From Bradyrhizobium sp. Ec3.3 (GTDB lineage Bacteria > Pseudomonadota > Alphaproteobacteria > Rhizobiales > Xanthobacteraceae), in NCBI RefSeq assembly GCF_000472925.1, contig NZ_AXAS01000011.1, positions 62,001-126,000 of the forward strand: DNA of 64,000 nt, read 5' to 3'. Below the pieces are notes generated by a model that saw nothing but the letters and a program-made list of their open reading frames with translations, was not told the origin of the DNA and ran no database searches. Numbering within the stretch: the first letter of the stretch is position 1; every line of letters begins with the position of its first letter. This document shows positions 9,587 to 19,155 of this stretch, piece after piece. A program made the position numbers and the translations under genes.

Positions 9587-11042
9587 AGGTCCTTACCTTT
9601 TGATAGCCGCTGCGCAAGACGCGTCTCGCGAGTGCCCGTTTTTGCGCGAAGAGAATGATAGCCGCGAGATATGACGCGTAGGCAAGCGTTAGCAGCATAG
9701 CTAGCTCCGCCGGAGAGTTTCCATCCAGCAACGAGATGGTGGAAATCCTTGTGGCGGCTGCTGCGACGAGACAACCGATCCAATGCGGACCGGTCGTTTG
9801 GATCAAGCTCCTCGTTGTCACGGGACCGCTACGACCGATCGATATCGCGTACAGCGGCAACACGATGGCGTAGTTCACCAGCGTATACGCTATGGCAATC
9901 CCAAGGGCGCCCCAGGGAAGGCCGATGAGGAACGACATCACATTGATCAGGGCGGTCCAAATGCCGAGCCTGAAGTATTCCTGGCTACGGCCTTGACTGA
10001 GAAACAGCCAGGCTGCCGTCGCAGTCGCGACCTGGATCAAGCCCGCAAAACCGAGCCACGAAAAAATCGGAGCTGCACCCACCCATTGCTCTCCAAGGAC
10101 AAATCTGAAGAGCGGCTCCGAGAGCTGGATGGCGAAGATGATGCCCGGATGGCATACAAGCATGACCATGGAAAGGGTATCGTCGTAGGTGCTCAGATAT
10201 TTTTCCTTGTCGGAACGAAGCCGCGAAAGCAGCGGGACGATCACCTGGCCGATGGGATTGTGCAGTTGAATGATCGGAAACAGCAACAGCTTGTAGGCCC
10301 GATCGTATAGGCCGAGTTCCGCGCTGCCGCGGAATTTTCCGATGAGAATGTTGTCCGCATTTCTCGAGAAGTAGTTGACCAGATTGAACCCGGACACGTG
10401 CAGGCCAAATCTCGCCATGTGCCGAGCTTCGCTGTCCAAATGGGGGTAGCTAGGACGATAGCCCGAACAGGCCCAGATCCCGACTGTCGAAAAGAGTGTG
10501 AGAACCAGCGTGGAAAGGTAGAGCGCCCAGTAATCCCTCAACATGATCACGGCGACGAGCCCTGCGACAACGGAAGCGGTTGTCGCTACGACGTCCAGGA
10601 TTGCCAGGGCCTTGAATTGTGAATCTCTGGCGAGCAGTGCGGCGGGAACGGTTGGAAGGCCCGCGATGAAGCTGAGTCCGGCAATCGCGATAGTGAGTCG
10701 TTGAAGCCTGGGGTCGTCGTAGAGCAGCGCAATCGGATATGCGCTCAACGCCAGAACGAGAGCAGATGCTGCTGAGGCCAGCACCGACAGCCAGAACAGC
10801 GCATCGATCTGGCCCTTGGCGATTTCCGGGCGCTGAACGATGGCCTGCCCAACTCCGAGGTCCTTGAAGAGCCCAACGAACGTTGCTGCGGTCGCAGACA
10901 TCGCAAGCAGGCCGAAGTCGGACGCTGCGAGATTTCGCGTCGAGACGATGGTCAAGAGAAAGCCGGCGCAGAGTTTCCAGGCTTGCGACCCGCCTGTTAT
11001 CAGGATGTTGGTTGCGGCTCGTGACTTGCTGTCTCTGTCCAA
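9573..11042 (-). CDS. Wzx-like polysaccharide flippase (PST/MOP family)
   Basis: A 489-residue, very hydrophobic protein with roughly 12-14 predicted membrane helices and the typical N-terminal pattern of polysaccharide transporters (G-x-x-x-x-x-x-L-x-F-L-L-T-I-V-S-T-R-x-L, then D-F-G-L-L-A and F-x-D-L-G-V-G-Q-A). Members flip undecaprenyl-linked repeat units across the inner membrane. It is convergent with the RTX gene and their 3' ends overlap by 14 nt. Its position between glycan genes supports surface polysaccharide export. Polymerase and chain-length genes are not visible in this window. Confidence 0.88.
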   Translation of the reverse strand: MDRDSKSRAATNILITGGSQAWKLCAGFLLTIVSTRNLAASDFGLLAMSATAATFVGLFKDLGVGQAIVQRPEIAKGQIDALFWLSVLASAASALVLALSAYPIALLYDDPRLQRLTIAIAGLSFIAGLPTVPAALLARDSQFKALAILDVVATTASVVAGLVAVIMLRDYWALYLSTLVLTLFSTVGIWACSGYRPSYPHLDSEARHMARFGLHVSGFNLVNYFSRNADNILIGKFRGSAELGLYDRAYKLLLFPIIQLHNPIGQVIVPLLSRLRSDKEKYLSTYDDTLSMVMLVCHPGIIFAIQLSEPLFRFVLGEQWVGAAPIFSWLGFAGLIQVATATAAWLFLSQGRSQEYFRLGIWTALINVMSFLIGLPWGALGIAIAYTLVNYAIVLPLYAISIGRSGPVTTRSLIQTTGPHWIGCLVAAAATRISTISLLDGNSPAELAMLLTLAYASYLAAIILFAQKRALARRVLRSGYQKVRTFSEG

Positions 11043-11460
11043 ACGAGCTCACCCGATATCGAACGGCTCTTGCTTGGCCTTGCATCTGGCGGCAGCAAAA
11101 GCCGTCGGCTCTCAATGACGACCGTTGCAGGTGTTTAGCTTGGCTCTGGTACGAACGGAAGACGGGATCGAGCCGTGCGGGGCGAGCAGGCTCTGAAAGC
11201 GCTTGTCGTTTGCATGTTTTATGGATGCCAAAATCTGATCATGAACAACTGCCTTAAGTTCACCGCTGGCAAAACAGTCGTGCGGTCACATCAATGCCCG
11301 CAGTTCGTCACATTTCAATTCGCAATGCTCAGGTTCCCGCGAGATGATTTTGTGAGCAATGCCACCGCGGAAGGCCAAGACTGCCCGCGCGATGCTTGCG
11401 CAGCGGAAGTGATCCGATAAGGTCGATTGCAATCGCGCAGTTCGGGTTCCGAGAAAAAGG
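11043..11460. other. Divergent intergenic region, no gene recognised
   Basis: 418 bases between the divergent flippase and HTTM genes. Short open frames are present but lack a credible ribosome site and family resemblance. Promoters of both flanking genes must lie here; I cannot assign them with confidence. Confidence 0.5.
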
Positions 11461-13104
11461 ATGGCGTTCTATACCGTCGCTTCACAGCAAGGAACCCGGT
11501 CTGGTGTGTCCTCACTCGCGGGACCTCTCTTTCTCCTTGCAATAGCCGTCATTCTCTCTGCGGTTTCGCGGCGTGCCGTCACGCATCTCGCGCGCTGGTC
11601 CGATATTTACGCGCTGATGCTGGTTTGCGCGGCTTTCGCCGGCGCGATCGCCTTTAGCTCGGTTCGTTACCGGGATATCTCGCCGCCATTGCGGATCACC
11701 GCCTTCGCGATCGGAATGGCGATCTTCGTGCAGTTGCTGTTCGATTCATTGGGGCCGTTCGCAGGTCCCCCCAATATCCTGTTCGGCTCCGGCGAGAAGA
11801 TTCTGTTCTTCCGCTACGGCGCCGTGCTTGCAGTTGTGGCAGGCGGGGCTGCGATCTGGCGTCCTTCATTTCTGCTGCCGCTGCTCTACTACTACCATGC
11901 ATGGCGCGAAATGGTGAGCGTCGTGTCCGGCATCTTCGTGACCGAGACCGATTACCTCGGCATGCTCGACGTCGGCAACTTCGCCGTTCTTGGCGTGCTC
12001 GGCACGATCGTCCTCACCAGCACCTGGGCGATGGATCGCGTGCCGTGGCTGCGAACTCTGTTCGCTTCCGAGGATAATGTGAAGCAGCTTCGCGATCGCA
12101 CCTATGGCTTGATATGGGCGTGCGCGGTCGGGGCGCATCTCGGCAGCTATTTCTGGTCGGGAATCACAAAGCTGCAGGCGGGTGGCGAGAAGCCGTGGAC
12201 CTGGCTGCTCGCAAATCCGACGCAGACCTCGATCCTGATGGGACTCGAACGTGGCGACGCCCCGCTCGGCCTGTGGCCAGGCGCATTGCAGACGATCTGG
12301 GACGCGATCGTCAGCAACCAGCTGCTCTTCAACGTCTTTGTGCTGGGCGCGCAGCTCCTGTCGCCGCTGGCTGCGATCTCGACGCGCGCATTGTCGTTCT
12401 TCTGCCTGCTGTTCGATGTCTTTCACATCGGCGTGTACTTCACGCTCGGGGCGCTGTTCTTCTTCTGGATTGCGGTCAACCTGTTCATCGTCGCCGCGGC
12501 ACGCACGCTGCCGCGGGATGGTTTCACCCCGGCGATGAAGGTTGTGATGGTCGTGACCGTCATCTGCGGCCGATTCTTCTTCTACACCAACTATCTCGGA
12601 TGGCTGGACGGGCCGAAACTGGCAAGCCCGCGGGTCTTCGTCGAGACCAGGGATGGTCGCCAGATTCTCGCGCCGTCCACCTATTTCGGCATTTACTCGT
12701 ACATGATCGGGACTGGATCCATGTACATCCCCGAGAACCACTTCCGGGCTCGCGTCGGCGGCAACAACCACGATCTCGTAAGCTGGCACGACGCGACCAC
12801 CTGCGGCCCGGAGATCCTTTCGCATCAGGACACCGGTGTAACCATGGAGGCCGTGGAGAAATTGGTCCGCAGGACGGATCGTTTTTTTCGCGTCTATCCC
12901 TGGGTCAAGGACAAGAACAGCTTCTATGCCTATCCGCACCACATGCTCTCCAATCCATGGCTGTACGGCGAATTCAACAAGCTGACCATGGACGACATTG
13001 TCGCCTATCACTACGTGGTGGATTCAGTATGCCTCGGCTTGGCGGAAGGGAAACTTGTGCGCGACGTTCGGAACCGAACAGGCTATCGAATTGACCCAAG
13101 ATAG
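11461..13104 (+). CDS. HTTM-type integral membrane protein (gamma-carboxylase-like)
   Basis: A 547-residue protein with about 9-11 hydrophobic segments in the first ~380 residues and a soluble C-terminal domain (~400-547) containing ENHFRAR and WHDATTCGPE. Layout and neighbour suggest the HTTM (horizontally transferred transmembrane) family related to vitamin K-dependent gamma-carboxylase; bacterial members have largely unknown substrates. The downstream DCC-family gene overlaps its 3' end, a recurring association of these families. ATG 11461 is preceded by an AAAAAGG run lying very close to it, so the start is tentative. Confidence 0.65.
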   Translation: MAFYTVASQQGTRSGVSSLAGPLFLLAIAVILSAVSRRAVTHLARWSDIYALMLVCAAFAGAIAFSSVRYRDISPPLRITAFAIGMAIFVQLLFDSLGPFAGPPNILFGSGEKILFFRYGAVLAVVAGGAAIWRPSFLLPLLYYYHAWREMVSVVSGIFVTETDYLGMLDVGNFAVLGVLGTIVLTSTWAMDRVPWLRTLFASEDNVKQLRDRTYGLIWACAVGAHLGSYFWSGITKLQAGGEKPWTWLLANPTQTSILMGLERGDAPLGLWPGALQTIWDAIVSNQLLFNVFVLGAQLLSPLAAISTRALSFFCLLFDVFHIGVYFTLGALFFFWIAVNLFIVAAARTLPRDGFTPAMKVVMVVTVICGRFFFYTNYLGWLDGPKLASPRVFVETRDGRQILAPSTYFGIYSYMIGTGSMYIPENHFRARVGGNNHDLVSWHDATTCGPEILSHQDTGVTMEAVEKLVRRTDRFFRVYPWVKDKNSFYAYPHHMLSNPWLYGEFNKLTMDDIVAYHYVVDSVCLGLAEGKLVRDVRNRTGYRIDPR

Positions 13105-13483
13105 CGATGACGAGATCTGGGTGGTCTATGACGGCGAATGCCCGTTATGCAGTCGTTATGTTCTGCTGTACCAGTTGCGGGAGCGGGGTCAGCGTGTTCA
13201 CCTGATCGACGCGCGCTCGCAGCATCCGATCGTAGGCGATATCCGCGCGCGCAACCTCGATCTCAATGAGGGTATGGTGGTTCGCTGGCGTGGTCAGTAT
13301 TACCATGGGGCCGAGGCAATGCATCTGCTGGCAACGCTCGCCGGCGAGGCGACTTACTTCAGCCGGCTCAATCGGCTCGTGTTCTCCCGGCCGCGCCTCG
13401 CAAGGGCACTTTATCCAGCGCTCATGCGCGGAAGGAAGCTTCTCCTTCGGCTTCTTGGCCGGAAGCTGATCGGTGAGATCTGA
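13055..13483 (+). CDS. DCC-family (DUF393) thiol-disulfide oxidoreductase
   Basis: A 142-residue thioredoxin-fold-like protein. Near the N-terminus it has the defining Y-D-G-E-C-P-L-C-S motif (D-x-x-C-x-x-C redox pair), followed by R-x-x-x-I-x-x-x-D-A-R-S and the H-G-A-E-A segment typical of DCC proteins. TTG 13055 is chosen because GGAAGGG lies 5-8 nt upstream; it overlaps the 3' end of the HTTM gene by 50 nt, implying coupled expression. Probably a redox partner of the HTTM protein (inference). Confidence 0.8.
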   Translation: MCATFGTEQAIELTQDSDDEIWVVYDGECPLCSRYVLLYQLRERGQRVHLIDARSQHPIVGDIRARNLDLNEGMVVRWRGQYYHGAEAMHLLATLAGEATYFSRLNRLVFSRPRLARALYPALMRGRKLLLRLLGRKLIGEI

Positions 13484-13589
13484 TCAGACAGAACAGGGGT
13501 GTCGGTCGATCCTTCCGAAACCACATCAAGCACAACGATAGAACCCGGTGACGATTGGAGGAAGACTCCGGCGCACCGGAAGCGGTGGG

Positions 13590-14753
13590 TTAGGGTTGCC
13601 GCGTTGCGGCCTGGTAGGCCGGGGAAAGGCGCATCAGACCGCAACTGACAAGATCGTCCGGCGATTGGTAGATCCGGCTGTTCGGATAGGTGAGCTCGAA
13701 TGAGCGGTCCTGAGCGAGCCGCTCCGCGTAGCGTTGATACTCGATTGATCCGAGGTAGTAATTTCCCTCGCGGACTGCGATGGCGACCTTGTCGGTGAAG
13801 TCGTGGAGAAATTTGAAATGGAGCAGGACGCCTGTGACGTCGCCTGGCTTGCCGGGCGGGGCCATCACGTGACCGGCGGCGACATGGCGACGGCCGGGCA
13901 ACCAGCGCGCGAGCGGCACCTTAGTGAGCAGCGGCGGCTGCCAACGCGCGATGTTGACCGCAGGCAGCAACCGGTCCAGCCCGTATGGCTCAAGCAACTG
14001 TACGAGGGTGCCGTAAAGCGCGATCTTCGGCGGCATCGGCTCGTCATAGAACAGCCTCGCTCGCGCTCCGCCAACCAGGTAGTTCATCGGAAAGCCGCGC
14101 CGACGGCGCTTCACATAGGTATCCGAATCGAAGTAGGGGCAGAATGCGACGAGGCTCTCACCGGCGCGGTAGCGCTCGGGTCCGCCGAGCCAGCGTGGAT
14201 ACATATCGACCATCTCCGCAGTCATGCAATCCGCGCCGGTGCTGTCCAGGTAGCGGCACAATCGTCGAAGATCAAAACTTTCGTAGCCGGGATAGACAAA
14301 GAGCTCGTCGGCATCGAGCGTCAGCCCCCACCGTCCCGGCGCGAATTGGTCGAGCACAGCGCTCGTCCAACGCGCGCCACCACTTGATTCTGCAAACGGC
14401 TCGCGGATCTCGAACACGTGAACATCCGGCTGATCGAGCAGGAATTCTCGCGTGCCGTCTTCCGAACGATCATCGATCGCGAGGAAATGTTGGATCCCGA
14501 GCCGGCGATGGTGACGCAGGAAATCGGGTAGTCGCAACATCTCGTTGCGGAATTTGCCGACCGCCACGATCTCATCGGCGCCGATATCGAGCGGCCGGGT
14601 ATCGATCCGGTGAACGACGGGATCAGGACGTCGCTTCGGCCGCAATCGTGTTGGTATCGAGAGAGTTACAGCCGTTTGGTCTGTTCCGGTCGACTCTTGC
14701 AGTGTGTCCCGTGCGCTGCTGCGGTGTGCCGCTGCTCTCGCTAGCAATTCCAT
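13590..14753 (-). CDS. Glycosyltransferase family 2-like protein
   Basis: 387 residues. It contains a GT-A-like core: E-I-V-A-V-G-K-F-R-N-E entry strand, L-A-I-D-D-R-S-E-D-G-T nucleotide-binding motif and L-T-L-D-A-D-E-L-F metal-binding motif, as in the glycosyl transferase 2_4 group. ATG 14753 has GGAGG seven bases upstream; the open frame continues further 5' but without a ribosome site. It faces the HTTM/DCC pair convergently and probably adds a residue to surface glycan or glycolipid. Donor and acceptor are unknown. Confidence 0.82.
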   Translation of the reverse strand: MELLARAAAHRSSARDTLQESTGTDQTAVTLSIPTRLRPKRRPDPVVHRIDTRPLDIGADEIVAVGKFRNEMLRLPDFLRHHRRLGIQHFLAIDDRSEDGTREFLLDQPDVHVFEIREPFAESSGGARWTSAVLDQFAPGRWGLTLDADELFVYPGYESFDLRRLCRYLDSTGADCMTAEMVDMYPRWLGGPERYRAGESLVAFCPYFDSDTYVKRRRRGFPMNYLVGGARARLFYDEPMPPKIALYGTLVQLLEPYGLDRLLPAVNIARWQPPLLTKVPLARWLPGRRHVAAGHVMAPPGKPGDVTGVLLHFKFLHDFTDKVAIAVREGNYYLGSIEYQRYAERLAQDRSFELTYPNSRIYQSPDDLVSCGLMRLSPAYQAATRQP

Positions 14754-15154
14754 TTTGGATCCTCCAGCCAACCAAACGCACGTTGGAGCCATCATAAGAC
14801 GGGACACGATAAAGACGGCGAAGATAGGTACCAAGGACGCTTCGATCTGGATTGATAGGTCCATGGCGCACAAAATGTGCCGTTCGTCTGCACAATGGAG
14901 GACAACCTGGTGCTCGGCGTGGCTGAGCCAGCGTCGGCGAAACGGTCATAAGCGCAATGGGAACCGTGACCGGCGCTGAATCGGCTGAAGAATGCCGGCA
15001 AGACTTTGCTGGAACCGGTAGAGGGCTCAGCCCGACGACACCTGTAGGTGTCTATAATATCAACCGCGGCGCGCGGTTAAGCAGGTTGAAGCTCAGAGGA
15101 CTCGCAACACGGTGCCGACGAAATCCTCCGCATGCATCGTGGCCGGCAATTTGG
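14754..15154. other. Intergenic region with a strong inverted repeat
   Basis: 401 bases upstream of the glycosyltransferase. No convincing coding frame. It holds the GACACCT/AGGTGTC inverted repeat annotated separately and a GC-rich stretch CCGCGGCGCGCGG just after it. Confidence 0.5.
15037..15052. promoter_or_regulatory. Perfect inverted repeat next to a TATAAT box
   Basis: GACACCT-GT-AGGTGTC is a perfect 7+7 inverted repeat abutting TATAAT at 15053-15058 on the + strand. It looks like a repressor operator on a promoter, but no + strand gene follows closely. It could serve an unrecognised small RNA, or the - strand glycosyltransferase 280 nt away. Confidence 0.35.
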
Positions 15155-15445
15155 TTAGAATGCGATTCGTGATTCAGGCAATGGCGGGGATGCCTCCGAC
15201 TGCACGTGATCAAGCACCGAGAGGTTCTCCACGAGCAAACGGGTCAGCAGGCTCGCGAAATAGACGACTTGCATCACCCCCGCGCTGACAACGAACGCTG
15301 TCACGCCGGTCATCAAGCCCTGCTGCGTGCCCAAATACCACGCTGGAACCAGGATCAGCATTGTTGCAGGAATAAGAGTGAACGCACGAAAAGTGCGTCC
15401 CAAAAGAAAACCCGCCACGCCGCTTGCTACTATCAGCAAGACCAA
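15155..15445 (-). CDS. Small hydrophobic membrane protein, unknown function
   Basis: 96 residues with about three hydrophobic segments in the first ~70 (LLIVASGVAGFLLG, LIPATMLILVPAWYL, VTAFVVSAGVMQVVYFASLL) and a short polar tail ending PLPESRIAF. It begins with TTG 15445 behind a GGGGGTGAAG stretch. Resembles small conserved membrane proteins of Bradyrhizobium, function unknown. The hydrophobic periodicity argues that it is real; the start is uncertain. Confidence 0.55.
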   Translation of the reverse strand: MVLLIVASGVAGFLLGRTFRAFTLIPATMLILVPAWYLGTQQGLMTGVTAFVVSAGVMQVVYFASLLTRLLVENLSVLDHVQSEASPPLPESRIAF

Positions 15446-16005
15446 ACTTCACCCCCATGCACCTGCGCCTGAGATGTCCCGTACAGGATATCGTCGCATT
15501 CCAACCACAGAACTGCTGAAAAGATACCACTTTCCCGCTACGCCTGCTAGTCAATTGGTAGGCGTCCAGCTCCGTCGAAAAACGGACAGCGGCTCTCTTT
15601 CCTGGAACGTCCACAGCCTTTACCGATTTAAACCCGCAGACGGCATCGGAGTCTTTCTCGGTTCGAAAGCGCCATGCAGCCTATTCATGCTCGGTTCCAT
15701 TGTCGGCCCGGTGGCTGCCGCCCCGCATGTCACGCAGCGTGTTCGGCCGCAATCTGACCGAGCTGGCAGGAACGAAAATGATCCATGCGCAAGTGACGTT
15801 GGATGCAGCGATCGGTGCAAACTCCCAGCAGTGGGTCGCAGGAAGAGCTCCCGCTTCTCCCTCAGTTATCCGCGTCGCTTGAACGGCCGTCCGGCACTAC
15901 GACGCTTCACGCACGAGTCCTGGCGATCTCGAGTCTAAATTGGCAACGGGCGAATTTGCAGGCACGGTGAAAGACTCTTGACCAAACCGACCAAAGTCGA
16001 GCGGC
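15446..16005. other. Intergenic region, no gene recognised
   Basis: 560 bases. Long frames exist on both strands but their translations are basic, low in structure and without family resemblance, as expected for spurious frames in GC-rich DNA. No repeat or hairpin terminator stood out. Confidence 0.45.
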
Positions 16006-16404
16006 CTAGCCCTCCTGCCTGCGGTGGTTCCGGAGGAGTGCGACCAGTTCCTGGAGGCTCTGTTCGATGTTTGCAGCCTGCAAAGATCCAGCATCCGGCT
16101 CAGTCCGGACCAGATGCAAGTTTGCGGCGGACGGCCTCGCGGGTTTCGCTGGCTTTGGCTCGTGAATGGATATGTCCTGAAACGAGTGTGTGATGTCGTG
16201 GTTCGTCCGTGGCCTTTTTGGGATTGGCGTTTCAGGCGCGGCACGTCGCGCCCTCATGCTTCCATCCGGAGAGAGCGTAGGCGAAATGTAGGGTTGGAAT
16301 TTCAGGTGTTCGGTGTGTCGTTTGCGGGAGATCAGCTCGCGCGTGCCGTAGCCGGCAGCGAAGCCAATCGCGAGCAGAACAAATATGATAAGAAGCCCTA
16401 CCAT
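16006..16404 (-). CDS. Single-pass membrane protein, unknown function
   Basis: 132 residues. An N-terminal hydrophobic helix (VGLLIIFVLLAIGFAAGYG) is followed by a basic stretch RELISRKRH and a long polar, proline-rich tail that ends in a potentially helical segment (NIEQSLQELVALLRNHR). This is an inner-membrane anchor with a cytoplasmic tail by the positive-inside rule. Function not recognised; similar G-Y-G-x-R membrane stubs occur in related rhizobia. Transcribed away from the acyltransferase gene. Confidence 0.55.
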   Translation of the reverse strand: MVGLLIIFVLLAIGFAAGYGTRELISRKRHTEHLKFQPYISPTLSPDGSMRARRAAPETPIPKRPRTNHDITHSFQDISIHEPKPAKPARPSAANLHLVRTEPDAGSLQAANIEQSLQELVALLRNHRRQEG

Positions 16405-16612
16405 CAGCTAAACGCGCTCTCACGATTCTGCCCCAAAGCCAGCCTGCTGTCGTCTATTTCCTGTAATTGACTATTTGAAGGCACGTTGTTTGCCGTGTCT
16501 GTGTTGGGCTGCGCTCGTTTTGGAATCGTGGCCCGATGCGGCTCGATGTGTCAGCGTCGTCGGTCGACAGGCCATTCAATCTGGCCGACATCGTTAAGTA
16601 GCAAACCACGAA

Positions 16613-17854
16613 ATGCCGAGAGCGCCGATCTTGTTGTTACAATCTCCAGGTTCCGCCGCCATGGCAGAAAGCGGCGCGCAGAAGATCGGAGCCGTCAACG
16701 GCCTTCGTGGACTCGCCATCATGATGGTCGTCGTCTTTCACTTGTTTGTTCCGTTTACATCCAGCACGCCGTCGTTTCCCGGCGAACTTGATCCGAATGG
16801 CCTTCTTGCCACTGTCGCGAAGCACGGCTACTTGGGCGTGAATATCTTTTTCGTGCTCTCTGGTTTCGTTCTGTACCTTCCCTATCGCACAAAAAAGAGA
16901 GCGATCACTCGGCTGGCGGACTTTCCAGACTTCTATTGGCATCGCGCGACCCGGTTGCTTCCACTCTACTATATTGTTGTCCTCGTAACGGTTGCACTCC
17001 ATTCCAAGTCACCTGCTGGATCGCACGCATGGTATCTCGAGCTCGGCGGACTCCTATCGACCCTTTTCATTTTTGTGCCGCACGGATTTATGCCTCCCTC
17101 CAATCCCGTGTTGTGGTCCGTCGCTGTTGAAATCTGGTTTAGCCTTTTGTTTCCCTTGCTGGTCCTTATGATCGCGCGGTGGAGCCTCGAAAGGCTCGTG
17201 CTGTCGAGCGTGGTCGTCTGCTCAGCTTTCGTCGTCGCCGGCCATCTGATCGCGGTCGATCGGATTGGCATGTTTCGTCCGTTTGTAGGCGGCATCTTCG
17301 GGTCGTGCTACCAGTTCATTTTCGGAATGTTGGTTTGCGATCTTTACGTCAAGTCCAGGGACAGCGTCTCGCTCAGGCGATCGCATTCTCGCGTGCTTCT
17401 GCCCGGGGTCCTGCTGATGATTGCCGCTATATATATCAAGGATAACGGTTCCTGGGCGGTGAGCATTCTCTACGCGACGCTGTTTTGCGCCGGGTTTTCC
17501 ATGGTGTTGTTGGCGGTCCTGTCTGGAGCGTGGTCCGTAAATCGCCTGTTCGAGGCATGGGCGAGTCAAGTCGTCGGATGTATGTGCTACAGTATCTATG
17601 CGTGGCATTCGGCCATCATGGTCGAAATGATCCCGCCCGATACGTCCTCGTTGAAAGACACGCTTCGATTGTCATTGCCATATTTCGCAATAATGATCGC
17701 CCTAAGTGCTCTGAGCTATCGCTATATTGAGTTTGGCCGTCAGCGCGATTGGCGGGCGTTGTTCTTGTTGCGCAGCTCAAAGGCCGACGAGCTTGCTGGC
17801 GCCCGGGTACCCGGTCGCGATCACGTTGAGTCCAAGCCCGTTGCATCGTCCTGA
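16613..17854 (+). CDS. OafA-type membrane acyltransferase (acyltransferase 3)
   Basis: 413 residues, about ten membrane segments. It carries the family opening N-G-L-R-G-L-A-I-M-M-V-V-V-F-H-L with the conserved Arg and catalytic-type His, then G-V-N-I-F-F-V-L-S-G-F and D-F-x-x-F-Y-W-x-R-x-x-R-L-L-P-like segment (HRATRLLPLYY). Such enzymes O-acylate exopolysaccharide or lipopolysaccharide sugars, consistent with the glycan genes on its left. Start ambiguous: ATG 16613 gives the full length, ATG 16661 (MAESGAQK) is an equally good alternative; neither has a strong ribosome site. Confidence 0.87.
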   Translation: MPRAPILLLQSPGSAAMAESGAQKIGAVNGLRGLAIMMVVVFHLFVPFTSSTPSFPGELDPNGLLATVAKHGYLGVNIFFVLSGFVLYLPYRTKKRAITRLADFPDFYWHRATRLLPLYYIVVLVTVALHSKSPAGSHAWYLELGGLLSTLFIFVPHGFMPPSNPVLWSVAVEIWFSLLFPLLVLMIARWSLERLVLSSVVVCSAFVVAGHLIAVDRIGMFRPFVGGIFGSCYQFIFGMLVCDLYVKSRDSVSLRRSHSRVLLPGVLLMIAAIYIKDNGSWAVSILYATLFCAGFSMVLLAVLSGAWSVNRLFEAWASQVVGCMCYSIYAWHSAIMVEMIPPDTSSLKDTLRLSLPYFAIMIALSALSYRYIEFGRQRDWRALFLLRSSKADELAGARVPGRDHVESKPVASS

Positions 17855-18017
17855 AGGAGCTTGCTGCGACACCTGCAGCCAGCGGTGTACCAGGTCTGGC
17901 TTGTCCAGGTCGCATCGATCAATCTTGCGCAGACAGTCTGTGCGCGCGGTTGCGCCCTGCCATGGCGCTGGCACGCAAGTTCGCGCTAGTCTCAAGGCCA
18001 GAGCTTCTCTGGGATGA

Positions 18018-18914
18018 ATGGCCATGACCGATAATACTCACACAATCCGAAGCGGCGCGCTGACGGCGACCATCAAGGCGCAAGGCGCCGAGCTGTGCTC
18101 GCTAAAGCACGAGACGGGCGTCGAGTTCATCTGGCAGGCGGGGCCGGAATGGCCGCGCCATGCGCCGCTGCTGTTTCCGATCGTCGGCCGGCTCAAGAAC
18201 GACGAGCTGCACCATGGCGGCAAGACCTATCGGCTGACCCAGCATGGCTTTGCGCGCGACCGGCGGTTCACCTGGCTCGAGCGATCGGCATCGCGTTGCG
18301 TGCTCGAGCTCACTGACGACGCGGCGACGCGCGCGCTCTATCCCTTCGCGTTCCGCCTGACTGCGACCTGCACGCTTGATGAAGCCGGTCTCGACCTCGC
18401 CTTCACGATCACCAATACCGGCGAGGACACCTTGCCGGCCTCGCTCGGCGGCCATCCCGCGTTCAACTGGCCGCTCGCGCCCGATATGTCGAAGGAGAGC
18501 TATGCGCTCACCTTCGCGCAGGACGAGCCGTATCCCATCCGCCGGCTCGAAGGTGGACTGCTGCGTGACGCGACGGAGCCGAGCCCGGTCCGCGACAAGG
18601 TGCTCGGCCTGTCCGAATCCCTGTTCGCCGCAGACGCGGTGATCTTCGACCGCCCGAACAGCACCTCGGTCCGCTACGCGGCCGGGCAGGGAGCATCTCG
18701 GGCATCTTGGGTGGAGATGTCCTGGAGCGGCTTCCGCGAGCTCGGCGTCTGGTCCAAGCCAACGGGCGCGCCGTTTCTCTGCATCGAGCCGTGGCGCGGC
18801 ACTGCGAGCCCTGTGGACTTCGATGGTGCGTTCGATGAGAAGCCGGGCGTGATGCATATCGCGCCCGGCGCGGAGGAGACGCTGTCGTTCCGGATCCGGA
18901 TTGGGACCATGTAG
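18018..18914 (+). CDS. Aldose 1-epimerase family protein
   Basis: 298 residues. It has the galactose mutarotase-like fold markers: G-A-E-L-C-S-L near the start, F-I-W-Q-A, L-L-F-P-I-V-G-R-L, H-G-F-A-R and L-G-G-H-P-A-F-N-W containing the conserved histidine. These resemble the LacX/YeaD-type subgroup rather than classical GalM. It would interconvert sugar anomers or hexose-6-phosphate anomers in the cytosol. ATG 18018 and ATG 18024 are both possible starts. From here to 25 kb the GC content is clearly higher than in the preceding glycan region. Confidence 0.85.
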   Translation: MAMTDNTHTIRSGALTATIKAQGAELCSLKHETGVEFIWQAGPEWPRHAPLLFPIVGRLKNDELHHGGKTYRLTQHGFARDRRFTWLERSASRCVLELTDDAATRALYPFAFRLTATCTLDEAGLDLAFTITNTGEDTLPASLGGHPAFNWPLAPDMSKESYALTFAQDEPYPIRRLEGGLLRDATEPSPVRDKVLGLSESLFAADAVIFDRPNSTSVRYAAGQGASRASWVEMSWSGFRELGVWSKPTGAPFLCIEPWRGTASPVDFDGAFDEKPGVMHIAPGAEETLSFRIRIGTM

Positions 18915-19155
18915 CAGGCCGAGGCTTCAGCGGCCGCGCGGCTTCGCACGTGCTAGGCATTCGTGCGGTGTTCTCTCACCGCTGATATTGTTTGCGCGCG
19001 CCGAGGCGCGTACTATCGCGCCATGTTCGCTGGGGCTTTCGAATGCATTGTGAACGAGGGTTCACATCGCGACGCATTGCGTTGCGAGCGCATTTGCGCG
19101 GCTGGCTGCGTTCACCATTTCGATGACGTCGAACGTTCAGGGAAAGGCTGACGCC

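Noticed and set aside
15327..15938. 203-residue plus-strand frame
   Set aside because: Basic, unstructured translation overlapping the small membrane protein on the other strand; no ribosome site.
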